Shown piece after piece: positions 36,932 to 46,364 of a stretch of 64,000 nucleotides of DNA. The stretch lies in the NCBI RefSeq assembly GCF_000819765.1, contig NZ_CDBT01000008.1, positions 79,769 through 143,768 of the forward strand, given 5' to 3'. How positions within the stretch are numbered: the first letter of the stretch is position 1; every line of letters begins with the position of its first letter. This DNA comes from Aeromonas bivalvium (lineage in GTDB: Bacteria; Pseudomonadota; Gammaproteobacteria; Enterobacterales; Aeromonadaceae). A program made the position numbers and the translations under genes. The notes under the pieces were generated by a model, which worked only from the letters and a program-made list of their open reading frames with translations, did not search any database and had not been told where the DNA came from.

Positions 36932-38662
36932 ATGTCTTTGCAAATCCGTCGTCGCCCCCGGGTGGATGATTCCCATCTGCCCGATACCCTGCACCCCCTG
37001 CTGCGCCAGATCTTCGCCAGCCGCGGGGTGGAAGATCCCGCCCTGCTGGAACGCAGCGCCAGCCAGCTGCTGCCGCCCCAGCGCCTGTTTGGCATGGAGC
37101 AGGCGGTACCCCTGCTGGCGGATGCCCTGACGGCGCAGCAGCGTATCCTCATCGTCGGTGATTTTGACTGTGACGGCGCCACCAGCTCGGCCCTGTGCGT
37201 GCTGGCCCTGCGCGCCATGGGGGGGCGCCACATCGATTTTCTGGTGCCCAACCGCTTCGAGTTCGGCTACGGCCTCACCCCGGAGATCGTCGAGCTGGCG
37301 GTGGCCCGGGGCGCCGAGTTCCTCATTACGGTGGACAACGGCATCTCCAGCATCGCCGGGGTGGCGGCGGCCAAGGCGGCCGGCATGCGGGTACTGGTTA
37401 CCGATCACCACCTGCCGGGACAGGAGCTGCCTGACGCCGATGCCATCGTGAACCCCAACCAGCATGGCTGCGACTTCCCCTCCAAGTCCCTGGCCGGGGT
37501 CGGGGTCGCCTTCTACCTGATGGCGGCCCTCAACACCCACCTGCGCCAGAGTGGCTGGTATGAGCGCCAGGGCATTCGCGCCCCCAACGTGGCGGATTAT
37601 CTGGATCTGGTGGCACTCGGCACCGTCGCCGACGTGGTGGCGCTCGATGGCAACAACCGCATCCTGGTGCATCAGGGCTTGCAGCGGATCCGGGCCGGAC
37701 GCTGTCGCCCCGGCATCCAGGCGCTGGTGGATGTCTCCGGCCGTGACGGTCGCCGCCTGTGCGCCGCCGATCTCGGCTTTGCCCTGGGGCCCCGCCTCAA
37801 TGCGGTGGGTCGACTCGACGACATGTCCCTCGGGGTCGCCTGTCTGCTGTGCGACGACCTCAACCTGGCGCGCCAGCTGGCGTCCGAGATGGACAGCCTC
37901 AACCAGGAGCGCAAGGAGATAGAGCAGGGGATGCAGCAGGAGGCCCTCGCCACCCTGGAGCAGATCCGTTTTCGTGATGGTGAAGTCCCCTCCGGCATAG
38001 TGCTGCACCGGGACGAGTGGCATCAGGGGGTAGTGGGGCTGGTGGCCTCCAAGGTGAAGGAGAAGTACTACAGGCCGGTGATCGCGTTTGCCGAGAGCAG
38101 CGACACCGAGCTCAAGGGCTCCGGGCGCTCCATCCCCGGGGTGCACCTGCGCGATGCGCTCGAATTGCTCGATACCCGCCATCCGGGCCTGATGGGCAAG
38201 TTTGGCGGCCACGCCATGGCGGCCGGGCTGACCCTGCCCAAGGCCAATATCGAGGCGTTCGGTCGCGCCTTCGAGGCGGTGATCGGCGAGCTGGTGACCC
38301 CCGAGCTCTTGACCGGGGTGCTGCTCACCGATGGCGAGTTGCTGCCGGACGAGCTCACCCTCGAGCTGGCGGAGCTGATCCGCGCCTCCGGTCCCTGGGG
38401 CCAGGCCTTCCCCGAGCCGCTGTTCGACGGCGAGTTCGTGCTGGTGCAGCAGCGGCTGGTGGGGGAGAAGCACCTCAAGATGATGCTGACGACCGACTCC
38501 GGCCATGCGGTGGATGCCATCGCCTTCGGGGTGGATCTCAAGCGCTGGCCCGATGCCTCGGTCAAACGGGTGCGGCTGGTCTACCGGCTCGACGTCAACG
38601 AGTGGCGCGGCAACCGCAGCGTGCAACTGCTGGTGGAGCATCTGGAGGCCGCCGGCCTCTGA
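36932..38662 (+). CDS. recJ: Single-stranded-DNA-specific exonuclease RecJ
   Basis: 5'-3' exonuclease of the RecF pathway, also used in mismatch and base excision repair. DHH motifs: IVGDFDCDGATSSALC (Cys where E. coli has Ala), LITVDNGISS, VTDHHLPG, and later DLVALGTVADVVALDG and KFGGHAMAAGL (DHHA1). At 576 residues it matches E. coli RecJ (577). ATG 36932 (MSLQIRRRPRVDD) is chosen by alignment with the E. coli N-terminus; no good Shine-Dalgarno precedes it, and translation may depend on the short leader ORF upstream. It is not followed by prfB as in E. coli. Confidence 0.95.
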   Translation: MSLQIRRRPRVDDSHLPDTLHPLLRQIFASRGVEDPALLERSASQLLPPQRLFGMEQAVPLLADALTAQQRILIVGDFDCDGATSSALCVLALRAMGGRHIDFLVPNRFEFGYGLTPEIVELAVARGAEFLITVDNGISSIAGVAAAKAAGMRVLVTDHHLPGQELPDADAIVNPNQHGCDFPSKSLAGVGVAFYLMAALNTHLRQSGWYERQGIRAPNVADYLDLVALGTVADVVALDGNNRILVHQGLQRIRAGRCRPGIQALVDVSGRDGRRLCAADLGFALGPRLNAVGRLDDMSLGVACLLCDDLNLARQLASEMDSLNQERKEIEQGMQQEALATLEQIRFRDGEVPSGIVLHRDEWHQGVVGLVASKVKEKYYRPVIAFAESSDTELKGSGRSIPGVHLRDALELLDTRHPGLMGKFGGHAMAAGLTLPKANIEAFGRAFEAVIGELVTPELLTGVLLTDGELLPDELTLELAELIRASGPWGQAFPEPLFDGEFVLVQQRLVGEKHLKMMLTTDSGHAVDAIAFGVDLKRWPDASVKRVRLVYRLDVNEWRGNRSVQLLVEHLEAAGL

Positions 38663-38689
38663 CGCTCGTAAATCTGTCTGTATGCCGAT

Positions 38690-38716
38690 GACGGCCACCT
38701 CAGGGTGGCCGTTTTT
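38690..38716 (+). terminator. Terminator of recJ
   Basis: ACGGCCACC (38691-38699) pairs with GGTGGCCGT (38704-38712), followed by a T-run to 38716. Confidence 0.9.
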
Positions 38717-38740
38717 ATGGGCGATGCTCAGGAAAAGGGC

Positions 38741-38846
38741 GTTGACCCTGCCCGGCGTGCCCCCGGAATACTTCATGGCCCGCCGCTGGGGGGCGGCGGG
38801 GACCAGTGGCGAAGTGAGCTACCACCCGGCCTTTGCACAGGAGTGA
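38741..38846 (+). other. Possible orphan 3' end of an unknown gene
   Basis: After the recJ terminator an open frame reads ALTLPGVPPEYFMARRWGAA, then GTSGEVSYHPAFAQE and stop. Nearly all third positions are G or C, as in the real genes here. It has no start of its own after the terminator. I do not recognise the protein. It may be a leftover gene end or chance. Confidence 0.25.
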
Positions 38847-38862
38847 GGGTCAGGGCCGCGAG

Positions 38863-39462
38863 TCAGCTCGCCTGCGGGATCTTCGCCGCCGCCCTGATGG
38901 CGCCGGCCATCTCCATCAGCAGCTCATAGGCGAGGGGCAACTCGGTAAAGCCCTCCCGATCGAGAAAATGGCCCCCCTGTGCAATCGGATGCAGGGGGGC
39001 CTGCAACCGCTGGGCCAGGGCCTGGGAGAAGGACGGGGGGACGATGGCGTCATCGGTGGAGGCGATCAGGGCGCAGCGCGGCACTCTGGCCCTGATATGG
39101 GCGAGGGGCAGGGGCTGGGCGACGAAGGGGGTGAGCTCGGGCAGGGTAGCGAGGGGTTCATCGAAGCCGGAAACCAGCAGCAGGCCACCCAGGTCGCTCA
39201 GGGGAGGGTGCTGATGCAGGTAGCGCAGGGCCGAGATGCAGCCCAGGCTGTGGCCAACCAGCAGGGTGTGGCCATCCGCCTCGCCTATGCTGGCCGCCAG
39301 ATGGGCATCCCAGGCGGCGGGCTCGGGTGCCTGGGGATCCGGCATGGCGAGCACCCGGGTCTGGATGCCCTGCTCCTCGAGCCGGGCGGCGAGCCAGGGA
39401 AACCAGTTGGCCTGGGGCGAGGCGGTGTAACCATGGATGATAAAGGCGGTGATGGGGGACAT
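38863..39462 (-). CDS. Alpha/beta hydrolase, RBBP9/YdeN family
   Basis: A 199-residue serine hydrolase of unknown substrate. It starts MSPITAFIIHGYTASPQANW (oxyanion region HGY). The nucleophile is Ser in LLVGHSLGCISAL. The Asp is likely in ALIASTDDAIVP and the His in IAQGGHFLDREG. ATG 39460-39462 has AGGAG eight bases upstream; the longer ORF to 39495 has no ribosome site. Single gene. Confidence 0.87.
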   Translation of the reverse strand: MSPITAFIIHGYTASPQANWFPWLAARLEEQGIQTRVLAMPDPQAPEPAAWDAHLAASIGEADGHTLLVGHSLGCISALRYLHQHPPLSDLGGLLLVSGFDEPLATLPELTPFVAQPLPLAHIRARVPRCALIASTDDAIVPPSFSQALAQRLQAPLHPIAQGGHFLDREGFTELPLAYELLMEMAGAIRAAAKIPQAS

Positions 39463-39661
39463 GTGATACTCCTGAAGGCGCTGGGAAGTGGGCATGATAG
39501 CCTCAGCCCTCAGGAACAGAAATGTTCGAACGGGGTCTTGCCATTGCCTCCGGATGTCGATGAGGCGCCCTGTACCGCGTCAGCCCCTGGCGATTAATTG
39601 CCCTGGATCAGGTCAGGGCACGCTGGGCGGCGCTAGATTGAGGCTATTTGGAGGAGAGCAG

Positions 39662-40738
39662 ATGCAGATTGGATTCGTGGGCCTGGGGGCCGTGGTGGAG
39701 ACGGCCTACCTGCCGGCCCTGAGGCGGCTGGCCCTGTCGGGCCTTGAGTTATGGGGTTACGATCGGGATCCTGCCCGGCAACTGGCAGGGGTTCATGCGC
39801 TGCCGAGTCTGGATGCCTTGTTGGCCAGGCCGCTGGATCTGTTGTTCATTACCACTCCTTCCCTGGATCATCTGGTGACCCTGAGCGCAGCGCTGGCCAG
39901 CGCAATCCCCCTGCTGGTGGTGGAAAAGCCCGTGGTCGCCCGCCTGGATCAGCTCGAGCAGCTGGAGGCGCTGCTGGCGGAGCCTGCCTGTGCCGGTCGG
40001 GTGCTGGCCCTGGATCACTGGATGGCGCGCACCGGCATCCAGCAACTGTTATCGGGGCAGCTGGGAGCGAACTGGCTGCCGGAGGACTCGGCCCAGGGCA
40101 ATCCGCCAGATCTGAGCGGTACCCGGCTGCTGCAACTGGAGGGCTATCTGCAAGAGCCCAGTGGTCAGGATGAGCAAGGCCGGCCCATTGCCCTCAACTT
40201 CGCGACGGGAAAGGCGGACTGCCGCACGCTGCGCCATCCGGATGGGGTCATTCTCGATATCGGCACCCATGTGCTGACTCAGATACGGGAGCTGGTGGCG
40301 GCACTGGGATGCGATGAATCCTTGCAACTGCTGGCTGGGGAGGTGACCGACCGGTTGGGGGCGGCCATCGTCCATGGTGACCTGCACGTCGCCGAGGGCC
40401 GGGCTCGGCTGCTGGGCTCGGTCGGGGGGATCCCGCTGCAGATCCGGCTCGACAAGTATGCCGGTCCCGGGGGCGGGCAAAAAGGGGTGACGGCATTCCT
40501 GGCCGATGGTGGCCAGATCAGCCTGGATCGCTGCGGCAACGGGGAGCGGCTCACCTTGACTCAGGGGTCATACCACCAGGGCTGGCGCCAGGAGGGGGCG
40601 CTCTATGAACACTGCCTGGCCGGGCTGCTGCTCGGGGAGGGGATAGGCAGGGAGGCGCGCATTGCCCTGACCCGGCGCCGGCTGGCCGAGGTTCGGGCCC
40701 TGCTTGCGCTGCATCAGCAGTTGCGGGGCCCTCATTGA
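39662..40738 (+). CDS. Gfo/Idh/MocA family NAD(P)-dependent oxidoreductase
   Basis: A 358-residue dehydrogenase with the nucleotide-binding start MQIGFVGLGAVVETAYLPAL. FITTPSLDHL and VVEKPVVARLDQLE (the conserved E-K-P) follow, and the C-terminal domain has GVILDIGTHVLTQ (the G-x-H of the active site). The substrate, probably a sugar or cyclitol, cannot be told. GGAGGAG precedes ATG 39662. No sugar transport or catabolic genes are nearby. Single gene with a terminator. Confidence 0.87.
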   Translation: MQIGFVGLGAVVETAYLPALRRLALSGLELWGYDRDPARQLAGVHALPSLDALLARPLDLLFITTPSLDHLVTLSAALASAIPLLVVEKPVVARLDQLEQLEALLAEPACAGRVLALDHWMARTGIQQLLSGQLGANWLPEDSAQGNPPDLSGTRLLQLEGYLQEPSGQDEQGRPIALNFATGKADCRTLRHPDGVILDIGTHVLTQIRELVAALGCDESLQLLAGEVTDRLGAAIVHGDLHVAEGRARLLGSVGGIPLQIRLDKYAGPGGGQKGVTAFLADGGQISLDRCGNGERLTLTQGSYHQGWRQEGALYEHCLAGLLLGEGIGREARIALTRRRLAEVRALLALHQQLRGPH

Positions 40739-40756
40739 ACCCGTGACTACGACCAT

Positions 40757-40788
40757 AAAAAAAGAGCGCCTTTTGGCGCTCTTTTTTT
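40757..40788. terminator. Terminator after the oxidoreductase gene, shared with lipA
   Basis: AAAAGAGCGCC pairs with GGCGCTCTTTT across TTTT, with long A- and T-runs on either side. It lies between two convergent genes and is suited to both. Confidence 0.93.
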
Positions 40789-40806
40789 AGTGCAGAGGAG
40801 AGAAGG

Positions 40807-41772
40807 TCATTTGACCTCTTCGCCCTTGGCCTGCAGATCCGCATGGTAGGAGGAGCGGACGAAGGGGCCGCAGGCGGCATGGGAGAAGCCCAGCTCCATG
40901 GCGACATCCTTCAGCTCGTCGAACTCTGCGGGCGGCACATAGCGTTTCACCGGCAGGTGGTGACGGCTCGGCTGCAGGTACTGGCCCAGGGTCAGCATGT
41001 TGACGCCGTGCTCGCGCAAGTCCTTGAGCACCTGGACTATCTCTTCGTTGGTCTCGCCCAGACCCATCATGACGCCGGACTTGGTCGGCACATGGGGGTG
41101 CATCTCCTTGATGCGGCGCAGCAGCTCCAGGGACCACTTGTAGTCGGCGCCGGGGCGGGCGACCCGGTACATGCGCGGGGCGGTTTCCAGGTTGTGGTTG
41201 AACACGTCCGGCGGGGTCTCGCGGAACACCGCCAGGGCCTGCTCCATCCGGCCGCGAAAGTCCGGGGTCAGGATCTCGATGCGGGTCTGGGGGCTGTGCT
41301 CGCGGATCTGCTTGATGCAGTCGGCGAAGTGCTGGGCACCGCCGTCCCGCAGATCGTCGCGGTCCACCGAGGTGATGACCACGTATTTCAGCCCCATCTC
41401 CTTGATGGTGAGGGCCAGCTTCTTCGGCTCTTCCGGATCCAGCGCCAGCGGGCGGCCGTGGGCCACGTCGCAGAAGGGGCAACGGCGGGTGCAGATGGCG
41501 CCCATGATCATGAAGGTGGCGGTGCCGTGGTTGAAGCACTCCGCCAGGTTGGGGCAGGAGGCCTCCTCACACACAGAGTGCAGCTTGTTCTTGCGCAGCG
41601 TGCTCTTGATGTGCTCGATCTTCTGGCTCGAGGGGGGCAGTTTGATCCGCATCCAGTCCGGTTTACGCAGCACTTCTTCGGTGGGATCCGGCATGAATTT
41701 CACCGGGATCAGGGCCATCTTGTCGCCATCGCGCAGCTTGACGCCCGGCTCCATACGAACGGGTTTGCTCAT
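40807..41772 (-). CDS. lipA: Lipoyl synthase
   Basis: Radical SAM enzyme that inserts two sulfurs into octanoyl groups on lipoyl domains. The auxiliary cluster motif is [12 protein letters not shown] and the radical SAM motif is CTRRCPFC. The C-terminal serine ligand is in the R-S-S-Y motif of [11 protein letters not shown]. Length is 321, as in E. coli. It overlaps lipB by four bases (ATGA), so the two are translationally coupled. Last gene of the minus-strand cluster. Confidence 0.97.
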   Translation of the reverse strand: MSKPVRMEPGVKLRDGDKMALIPVKFMPDPTEEVLRKPDWMRIKLPPSSQKIEHIKSTLRKNKLHSVCEEASCPNLAECFNHGTATFMIMGAICTRRCPFCDVAHGRPLALDPEEPKKLALTIKEMGLKYVVITSVDRDDLRDGGAQHFADCIKQIREHSPQTRIEILTPDFRGRMEQALAVFRETPPDVFNHNLETAPRMYRVARPGADYKWSLELLRRIKEMHPHVPTKSGVMMGLGETNEEIVQVLKDLREHGVNMLTLGQYLQPSRHHLPVKRYVPPAEFDELKDVAMELGFSHAACGPFVRSSYHADLQAKGEEVK

Positions 41773-42518
41773 GATTCACTCTCGGTGTTTGTTACTGTCT
41801 GATTGATGTCCGCAGAGGGCATCTTGAGATTCGCATCGTGCCATGGCATGGCGCCTTGCTCGACATGGGTGATGGTCTGGTAACCGATGAGGCTGGCCAG
41901 CTCGGCCATCAGGGGCCGGGCCGCCTCGGGCACGCTCAAGGGGCCCCCCAGGGCACTGGTCTGGGTCATGGCCATGCCCGCATAGCCGCAGGGATTGATC
42001 CGCAGGAAGGGGCTCATGTCCATGTTGACGTTGAGGGCCAGTCCATGGAAGGAGCAGCCACGGCGAATGCGCAGGCCCAGGGAGGCTATCTTGGCTTCGA
42101 GGCCGAGCCCGTCTCGCACGTAGACGCCGGGGGCGTCCGCCTTGGCATAGGCCTGGATGTCGCTCCTGGCGAGCACCTGGATGATGGCGGTTTCCAGGCA
42201 GGTGACCAGCTCGCGCACCGACAGCTTGCTGCGGCGCACGTCCACCAGCACATAGAGTACCAGCTGGCCGGGGCCGTGATAGGTCACCTGGCCGCCGCGA
42301 TCACTTTGCACCACAGGGATGTCGCCGGGGGCGAGCAGGTGCTCGGCCTTGCCGGCCTGGCCCTGGGTGTAGACGGGATCGTGCTCCACCAGCCAGAACT
42401 CGTCCGGGGTCTCTTCGCCGCGCGCGTCGGTAAACGCCTTCATGGCGTCCCATACGGCCTGATAGGGGCGGCGACCCAGGTCTCTTGTCAGCAGATGGCG
42501 TTGTGCTGGGGTGGACAT
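41769..42518 (-). CDS. lipB: Octanoyl-ACP:protein N-octanoyltransferase
   Basis: Transfers octanoyl groups from acyl carrier protein to lipoyl domains. Signatures: [29 protein letters not shown] [12 protein letters not shown], and the catalytic Cys/Lys region with [20 protein letters not shown]. It continues [20 protein letters not shown]. At 249 residues it is about 35 longer than E. coli LipB, mostly at the C-terminus. ATG 42516-42518 has GAGGAAG upstream; the ORF to 42587 overlaps a hairpin and is not used. Confidence 0.94.
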   Translation of the reverse strand: MSTPAQRHLLTRDLGRRPYQAVWDAMKAFTDARGEETPDEFWLVEHDPVYTQGQAGKAEHLLAPGDIPVVQSDRGGQVTYHGPGQLVLYVLVDVRRSKLSVRELVTCLETAIIQVLARSDIQAYAKADAPGVYVRDGLGLEAKIASLGLRIRRGCSFHGLALNVNMDMSPFLRINPCGYAGMAMTQTSALGGPLSVPEAARPLMAELASLIGYQTITHVEQGAMPWHDANLKMPSADINQTVTNTESES

Positions 42519-42583
42519 GGCTTCCTCATGGGCTGGGCGGACAAACAGGCCGTCGCCCCTTGGACGGGGCGACGCGGGTGTGA

Positions 42584-42847
42584 TCACAGAACGTAGCGAA
42601 CCAGGGATATGTTGCCGAGGGCGGCATACATGGCTTCGATATGTTCCTTGCTCTGGGCGGTGACCGTCACTCGTACCGAGTGGTAGTTGCCCTTTGAACT
42701 GGGTTGTACCGTGGGGCTGTAGGTGCCGGGGGCATGCTGCTGCAACACTTCGACCACCAGATCCGGCAGGGCGGGATCGGCCACACCCAGTACCTTGAAG
42801 GGGAACTTGCAGGGGAATTCCAGCAGTTCATCAAACTTGGTATTCAT
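42584..42847 (-). CDS. ybeD: YbeD/DUF493 family small protein
   Basis: An 87-residue ferredoxin-like-fold protein of unknown function, conserved between dacA and lipB in enterobacteria, as here. It starts [21 protein letters not shown] role linked to lipoate metabolism has been suggested from its context only. ATG 42845-42847 has AAGGTGAG upstream. Confidence 0.93.
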   Translation of the reverse strand: MNTKFDELLEFPCKFPFKVLGVADPALPDLVVEVLQQHAPGTYSPTVQPSSKGNYHSVRVTVTAQSKEHIEAMYAALGNISLVRYVL

Positions 42848-43018
42848 TGACTCACCTTTTCGTCATCCGGGATGACTCTCTCATGTGGCTCGTTGCCATT
42901 GGCCCAGGGGGCCGCCAGTACAAGTCTATATGGGCATGGCCCACACCGGGATCAAGACCCGGTATCGTGCGACAAGACGTGGAAGTGCTGCTTTTTACCA
43001 CAAATCCCGGGTCGGCGG

Positions 43019-43090
43019 AACCTGCAGATTGCAGGGTTATTCGCTGCCAGGCTCCATCAAGACAGCAACGGCGCCCGATGGCGCCGTTGC
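43019..43090 (-). terminator. Terminator of dacA and a nearby palindrome
   Basis: GCAACGGCGCC (43065-43075) pairs with GGCGCCGTTGC (43080-43090), 23 bp after the dacA stop. The T-run on the minus strand is poor, so termination may be partial. A second palindrome, AACCTGCA/TGCAGGGTT, lies at 43019-43038. Confidence 0.6.
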
Positions 43091-43112
43091 TTGACAAGAT
43101 TTTACCCTGAGA

Positions 43113-44315
43113 TCACTTGAACCAGCTGGTGACCAGCAGTACCACATAGTCCCACAGACGGCTCATCAGGCCACCCTCTTGCACCTCTTCCAGTGCAACC
43201 AGGGGAACCTGCTTGATCTCCTTGTCCCCCTGCTTGAGGAAGACGGTGCCGACGCGCTGTCCCTTGGCCAGCGGTGCCTTCAGCTCGCTGTCGAGCTGGA
43301 AGTCCGCCTTGAGGTTGCTGGCCTGGCCACGGGTCACCAGGACGGAGACATCCTGATCCACCCCGAGCTTGACCTCGGGCTTGTCACCCATCCAGATCTT
43401 CTGGCTCACCAGTTCGGTGCCTGCCTTGTAGGGGGTGGCACTCTGGAAGAAGCGGAAACCGTAGGTGAGCAGCTTCTTGCTCTCGGCGGCGCGGGAAGCC
43501 TCGCTGGTGGCACCGAACACCACGGCGATCAGACGCATCCCCTCGTTGTTGGTGGCGGAGGAGACCAGGTTGTAGCCGACCTGGCTGACATGGCCGGTCT
43601 TGATGCCATCCACTTGCAGGGATTGATCCCACAGCAGGCGGTTGCGGTTGTGCTGGGTGATGCCGTTGAAGACGAAGGACTTCTGGGCATAGATCTTGTA
43701 CTCCTCCGGCAGGTCGCGGATCAGGGCCTGGCCCAGGCGCGCCATGTCGTGGGCGGTACTGTAGTGACCCTCGGCATCCAGGCCATGGGGGTTCATGAAG
43801 TGGCTGTCATTCATGCCCAGCTTGGCGGCCCAGGTGTTCATCAGGCTGGCGAAGGAGTCGGTGCTGCCCGCCAGGAATTCGGCCATGGCGACGCAGGCGT
43901 CGTTGCCGGACTGGATGATGATGCCCTTGTTCAGATCATCGACCGAGACCTGCTTGCCCACCTCGATGAACATCTTGGAGGAGTCGGAGTAGTTCTTGGA
44001 CCAGGCGTTCTGGCTGATGGTCACCATGTCGGTGCGTTTGATGTTCCCCTTGGCCAGCTCCTGGCCGATGATGTAGGAGGTCATCATCTTGGTCAGACTG
44101 GCGGGGGGCAGCCGCTCTTCGGCGTTCTCCTCGGCCAGCACCTGGCCGCTGGCGTAGTCGATCAGAATATGGGCCTTGGCCGAGATGGTCGGCGCGGCGG
44201 GGACGACGACCGGCATGCTGTTGGGGGTGGGCAGCGGATCCCGCGTCGGAGTATTGGCCTGGGCGGTTGCGCTGATCAGGGCGGCGAGGATGACTGAATG
44301 GGCAAATTTGGACAT
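43113..44315 (-). CDS. dacA: D-alanyl-D-alanine carboxypeptidase (PBP5/DacA)
   Basis: Removes the terminal D-Ala from peptidoglycan pentapeptides. Signal peptide: SVILAALISATAQA. Active-site motifs are SLTK (S-x-x-K), SGND (S-x-N) and KTGH (K-T-G). The C-terminal amphipathic membrane anchor is GLMSRLWDYVVLLVTSWFK. Length 400, near the E. coli PBP5 value. ATG 44313-44315 is used; the ORF to 44438 continues through the promoter region. Confidence 0.96.
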   Translation of the reverse strand: MSKFAHSVILAALISATAQANTPTRDPLPTPNSMPVVVPAAPTISAKAHILIDYASGQVLAEENAEERLPPASLTKMMTSYIIGQELAKGNIKRTDMVTISQNAWSKNYSDSSKMFIEVGKQVSVDDLNKGIIIQSGNDACVAMAEFLAGSTDSFASLMNTWAAKLGMNDSHFMNPHGLDAEGHYSTAHDMARLGQALIRDLPEEYKIYAQKSFVFNGITQHNRNRLLWDQSLQVDGIKTGHVSQVGYNLVSSATNNEGMRLIAVVFGATSEASRAAESKKLLTYGFRFFQSATPYKAGTELVSQKIWMGDKPEVKLGVDQDVSVLVTRGQASNLKADFQLDSELKAPLAKGQRVGTVFLKQGDKEIKQVPLVALEEVQEGGLMSRLWDYVVLLVTSWFK

Positions 44316-44497
44316 CGTGAAAATTCCTGCGAGCCTGGTTGGGGGTGACCCCTGGTAAATGAAAATGCGGGGCTCACTATACCAGAAGCGGGCTCTGGTC
44401 ATAGCCCGGCATGGTGATCGATGGGCATTTTTTAACACTCACTGACCGGTGGCGCGTCGTAATCAGGCGCGCCACCGGCCGTGGTGAAAAGCAGGGC

Positions 44498-45418
44498 TCA
44501 GGGGAGGAAGAAGGCCTGCTCGAACCCTTCACTGCGCACCTGTTGCAGCAGCGACCCCTGTTTTGCCGCCGGGATGGGGCCGAGCAGCACCCGGTAGATC
44601 TGGCCGACGGCCTGGATCTCATGGGGCACGCCGTACTGGCTGCCGAGCTGCTTGGCCAGGGCCTGGGCCCGCTCCCTGGATCCGCTGGCGAGCACCTGCA
44701 TCCGTTTGCCGCCGCCAGCCTGGGAGGAGACAGCCGGGGCTGCATCTGCCTGGGGGGCGGTGGCCGGTATGGCCGCGGCCAGGGGGACCGCCTTGGCGGG
44801 GGCGGCTGTGCCTGTCTCCTGGCCGGGGCGGGTGTCCGTCATGGGGATATCCGCCACCCGTTCAATCTGCTGATCCGGGGTGTCTGTGATGAGATCCAGC
44901 CTGACCCGCGCCTCACCCTGCTCGACCATGTCAAGCTGATGGGCCGCGGCATGGGAGAGATCGATGAGCCGGGACGCGGTGAAGGGCCCCCGATCGTTGA
45001 CTCTCACTATGGTCTCGCGGCCGTTGTCGAGGTTGGTGACACGCACATAGCTCGGCAGCGGCAGGTTGCGATGGGCGGCCGTGAAGAGGGTGCTGTCCAT
45101 GGTGTCGCCATTGGCGGTCTTGTTGCCGTCCAGCCCCTTGTCGAGCCAGCTGGCGCTGCCCTCTTCGCTGTAGTGCTTGATGTCGCGCCACACCTGGTAC
45201 TTCTGCTTGCCAATCCAGTAGTCCCGGTTGCCGCTGGCGCTCAGGGGTTCGGGACGGGGGATGGCTCCCGTGGCCTGGGGAAACTCGATGACGGGTGCCT
45301 TCTCCACTTCGACCGGTTCGGGGAGGGGGGCCGGTGCCGGGGCATCCGGCTGGCTGCTACAGGCGGCCAGGAACAAGGCCAGGCTGAGGGGGAGGAGTCT
45401 GTTGTGCTGCATAGGCAT
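44498..45418 (-). CDS. rlpA: Septal ring lytic transglycosylase RlpA, lipoprotein
   Basis: Outer-membrane lipoprotein with a double-psi barrel and a C-terminal SPOR domain that binds denuded septal glycan. Lipobox LALFLAAC at about residues 13-20. The barrel has EGSASWLDKGLDGNKTANGD and VRVNDRGPFTASRLIDLSHA. SPOR covers about 235-306 (MQVLASGSRERAQALAKQL). ATG 45418 and ATG 45412 both fit. The start lies inside the end of mltB, an overlap of about 60 bases. Confidence 0.94.
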   Translation of the reverse strand: MPMQHNRLLPLSLALFLAACSSQPDAPAPAPLPEPVEVEKAPVIEFPQATGAIPRPEPLSASGNRDYWIGKQKYQVWRDIKHYSEEGSASWLDKGLDGNKTANGDTMDSTLFTAAHRNLPLPSYVRVTNLDNGRETIVRVNDRGPFTASRLIDLSHAAAHQLDMVEQGEARVRLDLITDTPDQQIERVADIPMTDTRPGQETGTAAPAKAVPLAAAIPATAPQADAAPAVSSQAGGGKRMQVLASGSRERAQALAKQLGSQYGVPHEIQAVGQIYRVLLGPIPAAKQGSLLQQVRSEGFEQAFFLP

Positions 45419-46364
45419 CCTGGATGGCTTGACTGAGTTGGTGTACCGCCATGCCGTACAAGGGGCTGCGGTTGTAGCGATTGATCACGTAAAAGTTGTG
45501 GCGGGCGACCCAGTAGCGGGGGCCGTCGACCTCCTCGAGGGCCAGCAGCCGCACCAGGGTATCGTCCGCGGGAGGGGTGGCCAGACGCAGCCCGGCCTCG
45601 GACAGGGTCTGCCAGCGCAGGCTGGGCTCAGGGGCCTGGCCAATGAGGGCCTCGGCCACAGGCGCACTGGCCTCGGCCGGCTCGACCACGGGGTCGCGCC
45701 AGCGCCAGCCATGCTCGGCGAAGTAGTTGGCCACGCTGCCGATGGCATCGGCCCGGCTGGCAAACAGGTCCCGCCTGCCGTCACCGTCGAAATCCACGGC
45801 GTAGTGGCGATAGCTGGAGGGCATGAACTGGCCCATGCCCATGGCGCCGGCGTAGGAACCCTTGAGCGCGGTGAGGGGCAGCTGCTCCTCCCTGGCGAGC
45901 AGCACCAGCTGGGCAAACTCCTTGGCAAAGAAATCGGCCCGCTCCGGGTAGTGAAATCCCAGGGTATAGAGGCTGCCGAGCACGTCGTGGCGCCCCATCT
46001 GCTTGCCGTAGGCGGTCTCCACGCCCAGGATGGCGGTGATGAGGGCGGCGGGCACCCGGTAGGTCTGCTCCGCCCGGGTCAGCAGTTCGCTGTGCTCCTG
46101 CCAGAAGCGTACCCCGGCCTGAATGCGTTGCGTTGTGACGAACAGGGGCCGGTATTGGTACCAGGGCTTGGCTTCCCAGGGGCGGCGCATCAGGGCCAGC
46201 ACCTCGGGATTGAGCCGGGCCGATCCCACGGCGGCCTCCAGCTCGGCCAGGGGCACGGCCTGACGCTCGGCGAGACGGGCCAGGGCCTGCGCATCCGGCC
46301 CGGCGGCGGCCCCTGTAGCCGGCAGCCAGACCGCCAGCAGCAGGGCGGGAGCGAGGCGCATCAT
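45357..46364 (-). CDS. mltB: Lytic murein transglycosylase B
   Basis: Cleaves glycan strands to 1,6-anhydro ends. Signal peptide: MMRLAPALLLAVWLPATGAA. The catalytic Glu is in ILGVETAYGKQMGRHDVLGS, and SYAGAMGMGQFMPSSYRHYA is the goose-type lysozyme-like core. No lipobox Cys is visible, so unlike E. coli MltB it may be soluble in the periplasm. Its ATG overlaps the stop of the extra rodA tail (TGATG). Its last 20 codons run into rlpA. Confidence 0.94.
   Translation of the reverse strand: MMRLAPALLLAVWLPATGAAAGPDAQALARLAERQAVPLAELEAAVGSARLNPEVLALMRRPWEAKPWYQYRPLFVTTQRIQAGVRFWQEHSELLTRAEQTYRVPAALITAILGVETAYGKQMGRHDVLGSLYTLGFHYPERADFFAKEFAQLVLLAREEQLPLTALKGSYAGAMGMGQFMPSSYRHYAVDFDGDGRRDLFASRADAIGSVANYFAEHGWRWRDPVVEPAEASAPVAEALIGQAPEPSLRWQTLSEAGLRLATPPADDTLVRLLALEEVDGPRYWVARHNFYVINRYNRSPLYGMAVHQLSQAIQDAYAAQQTPPPQPGLVPGRL

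Noticed and set aside
36773..38776. 667-codon minus-strand ORF opposite recJ
   Set aside because: It is the antisense shadow of a recognised gene in GC-rich DNA. Its peptide is rich in His, Gln and Gly and has no family motif. The same applies to the long ORFs opposite leuS (53368-55344), fumC (14055-15542), mrdA (47507-49564) and ttrA (26283-27983).
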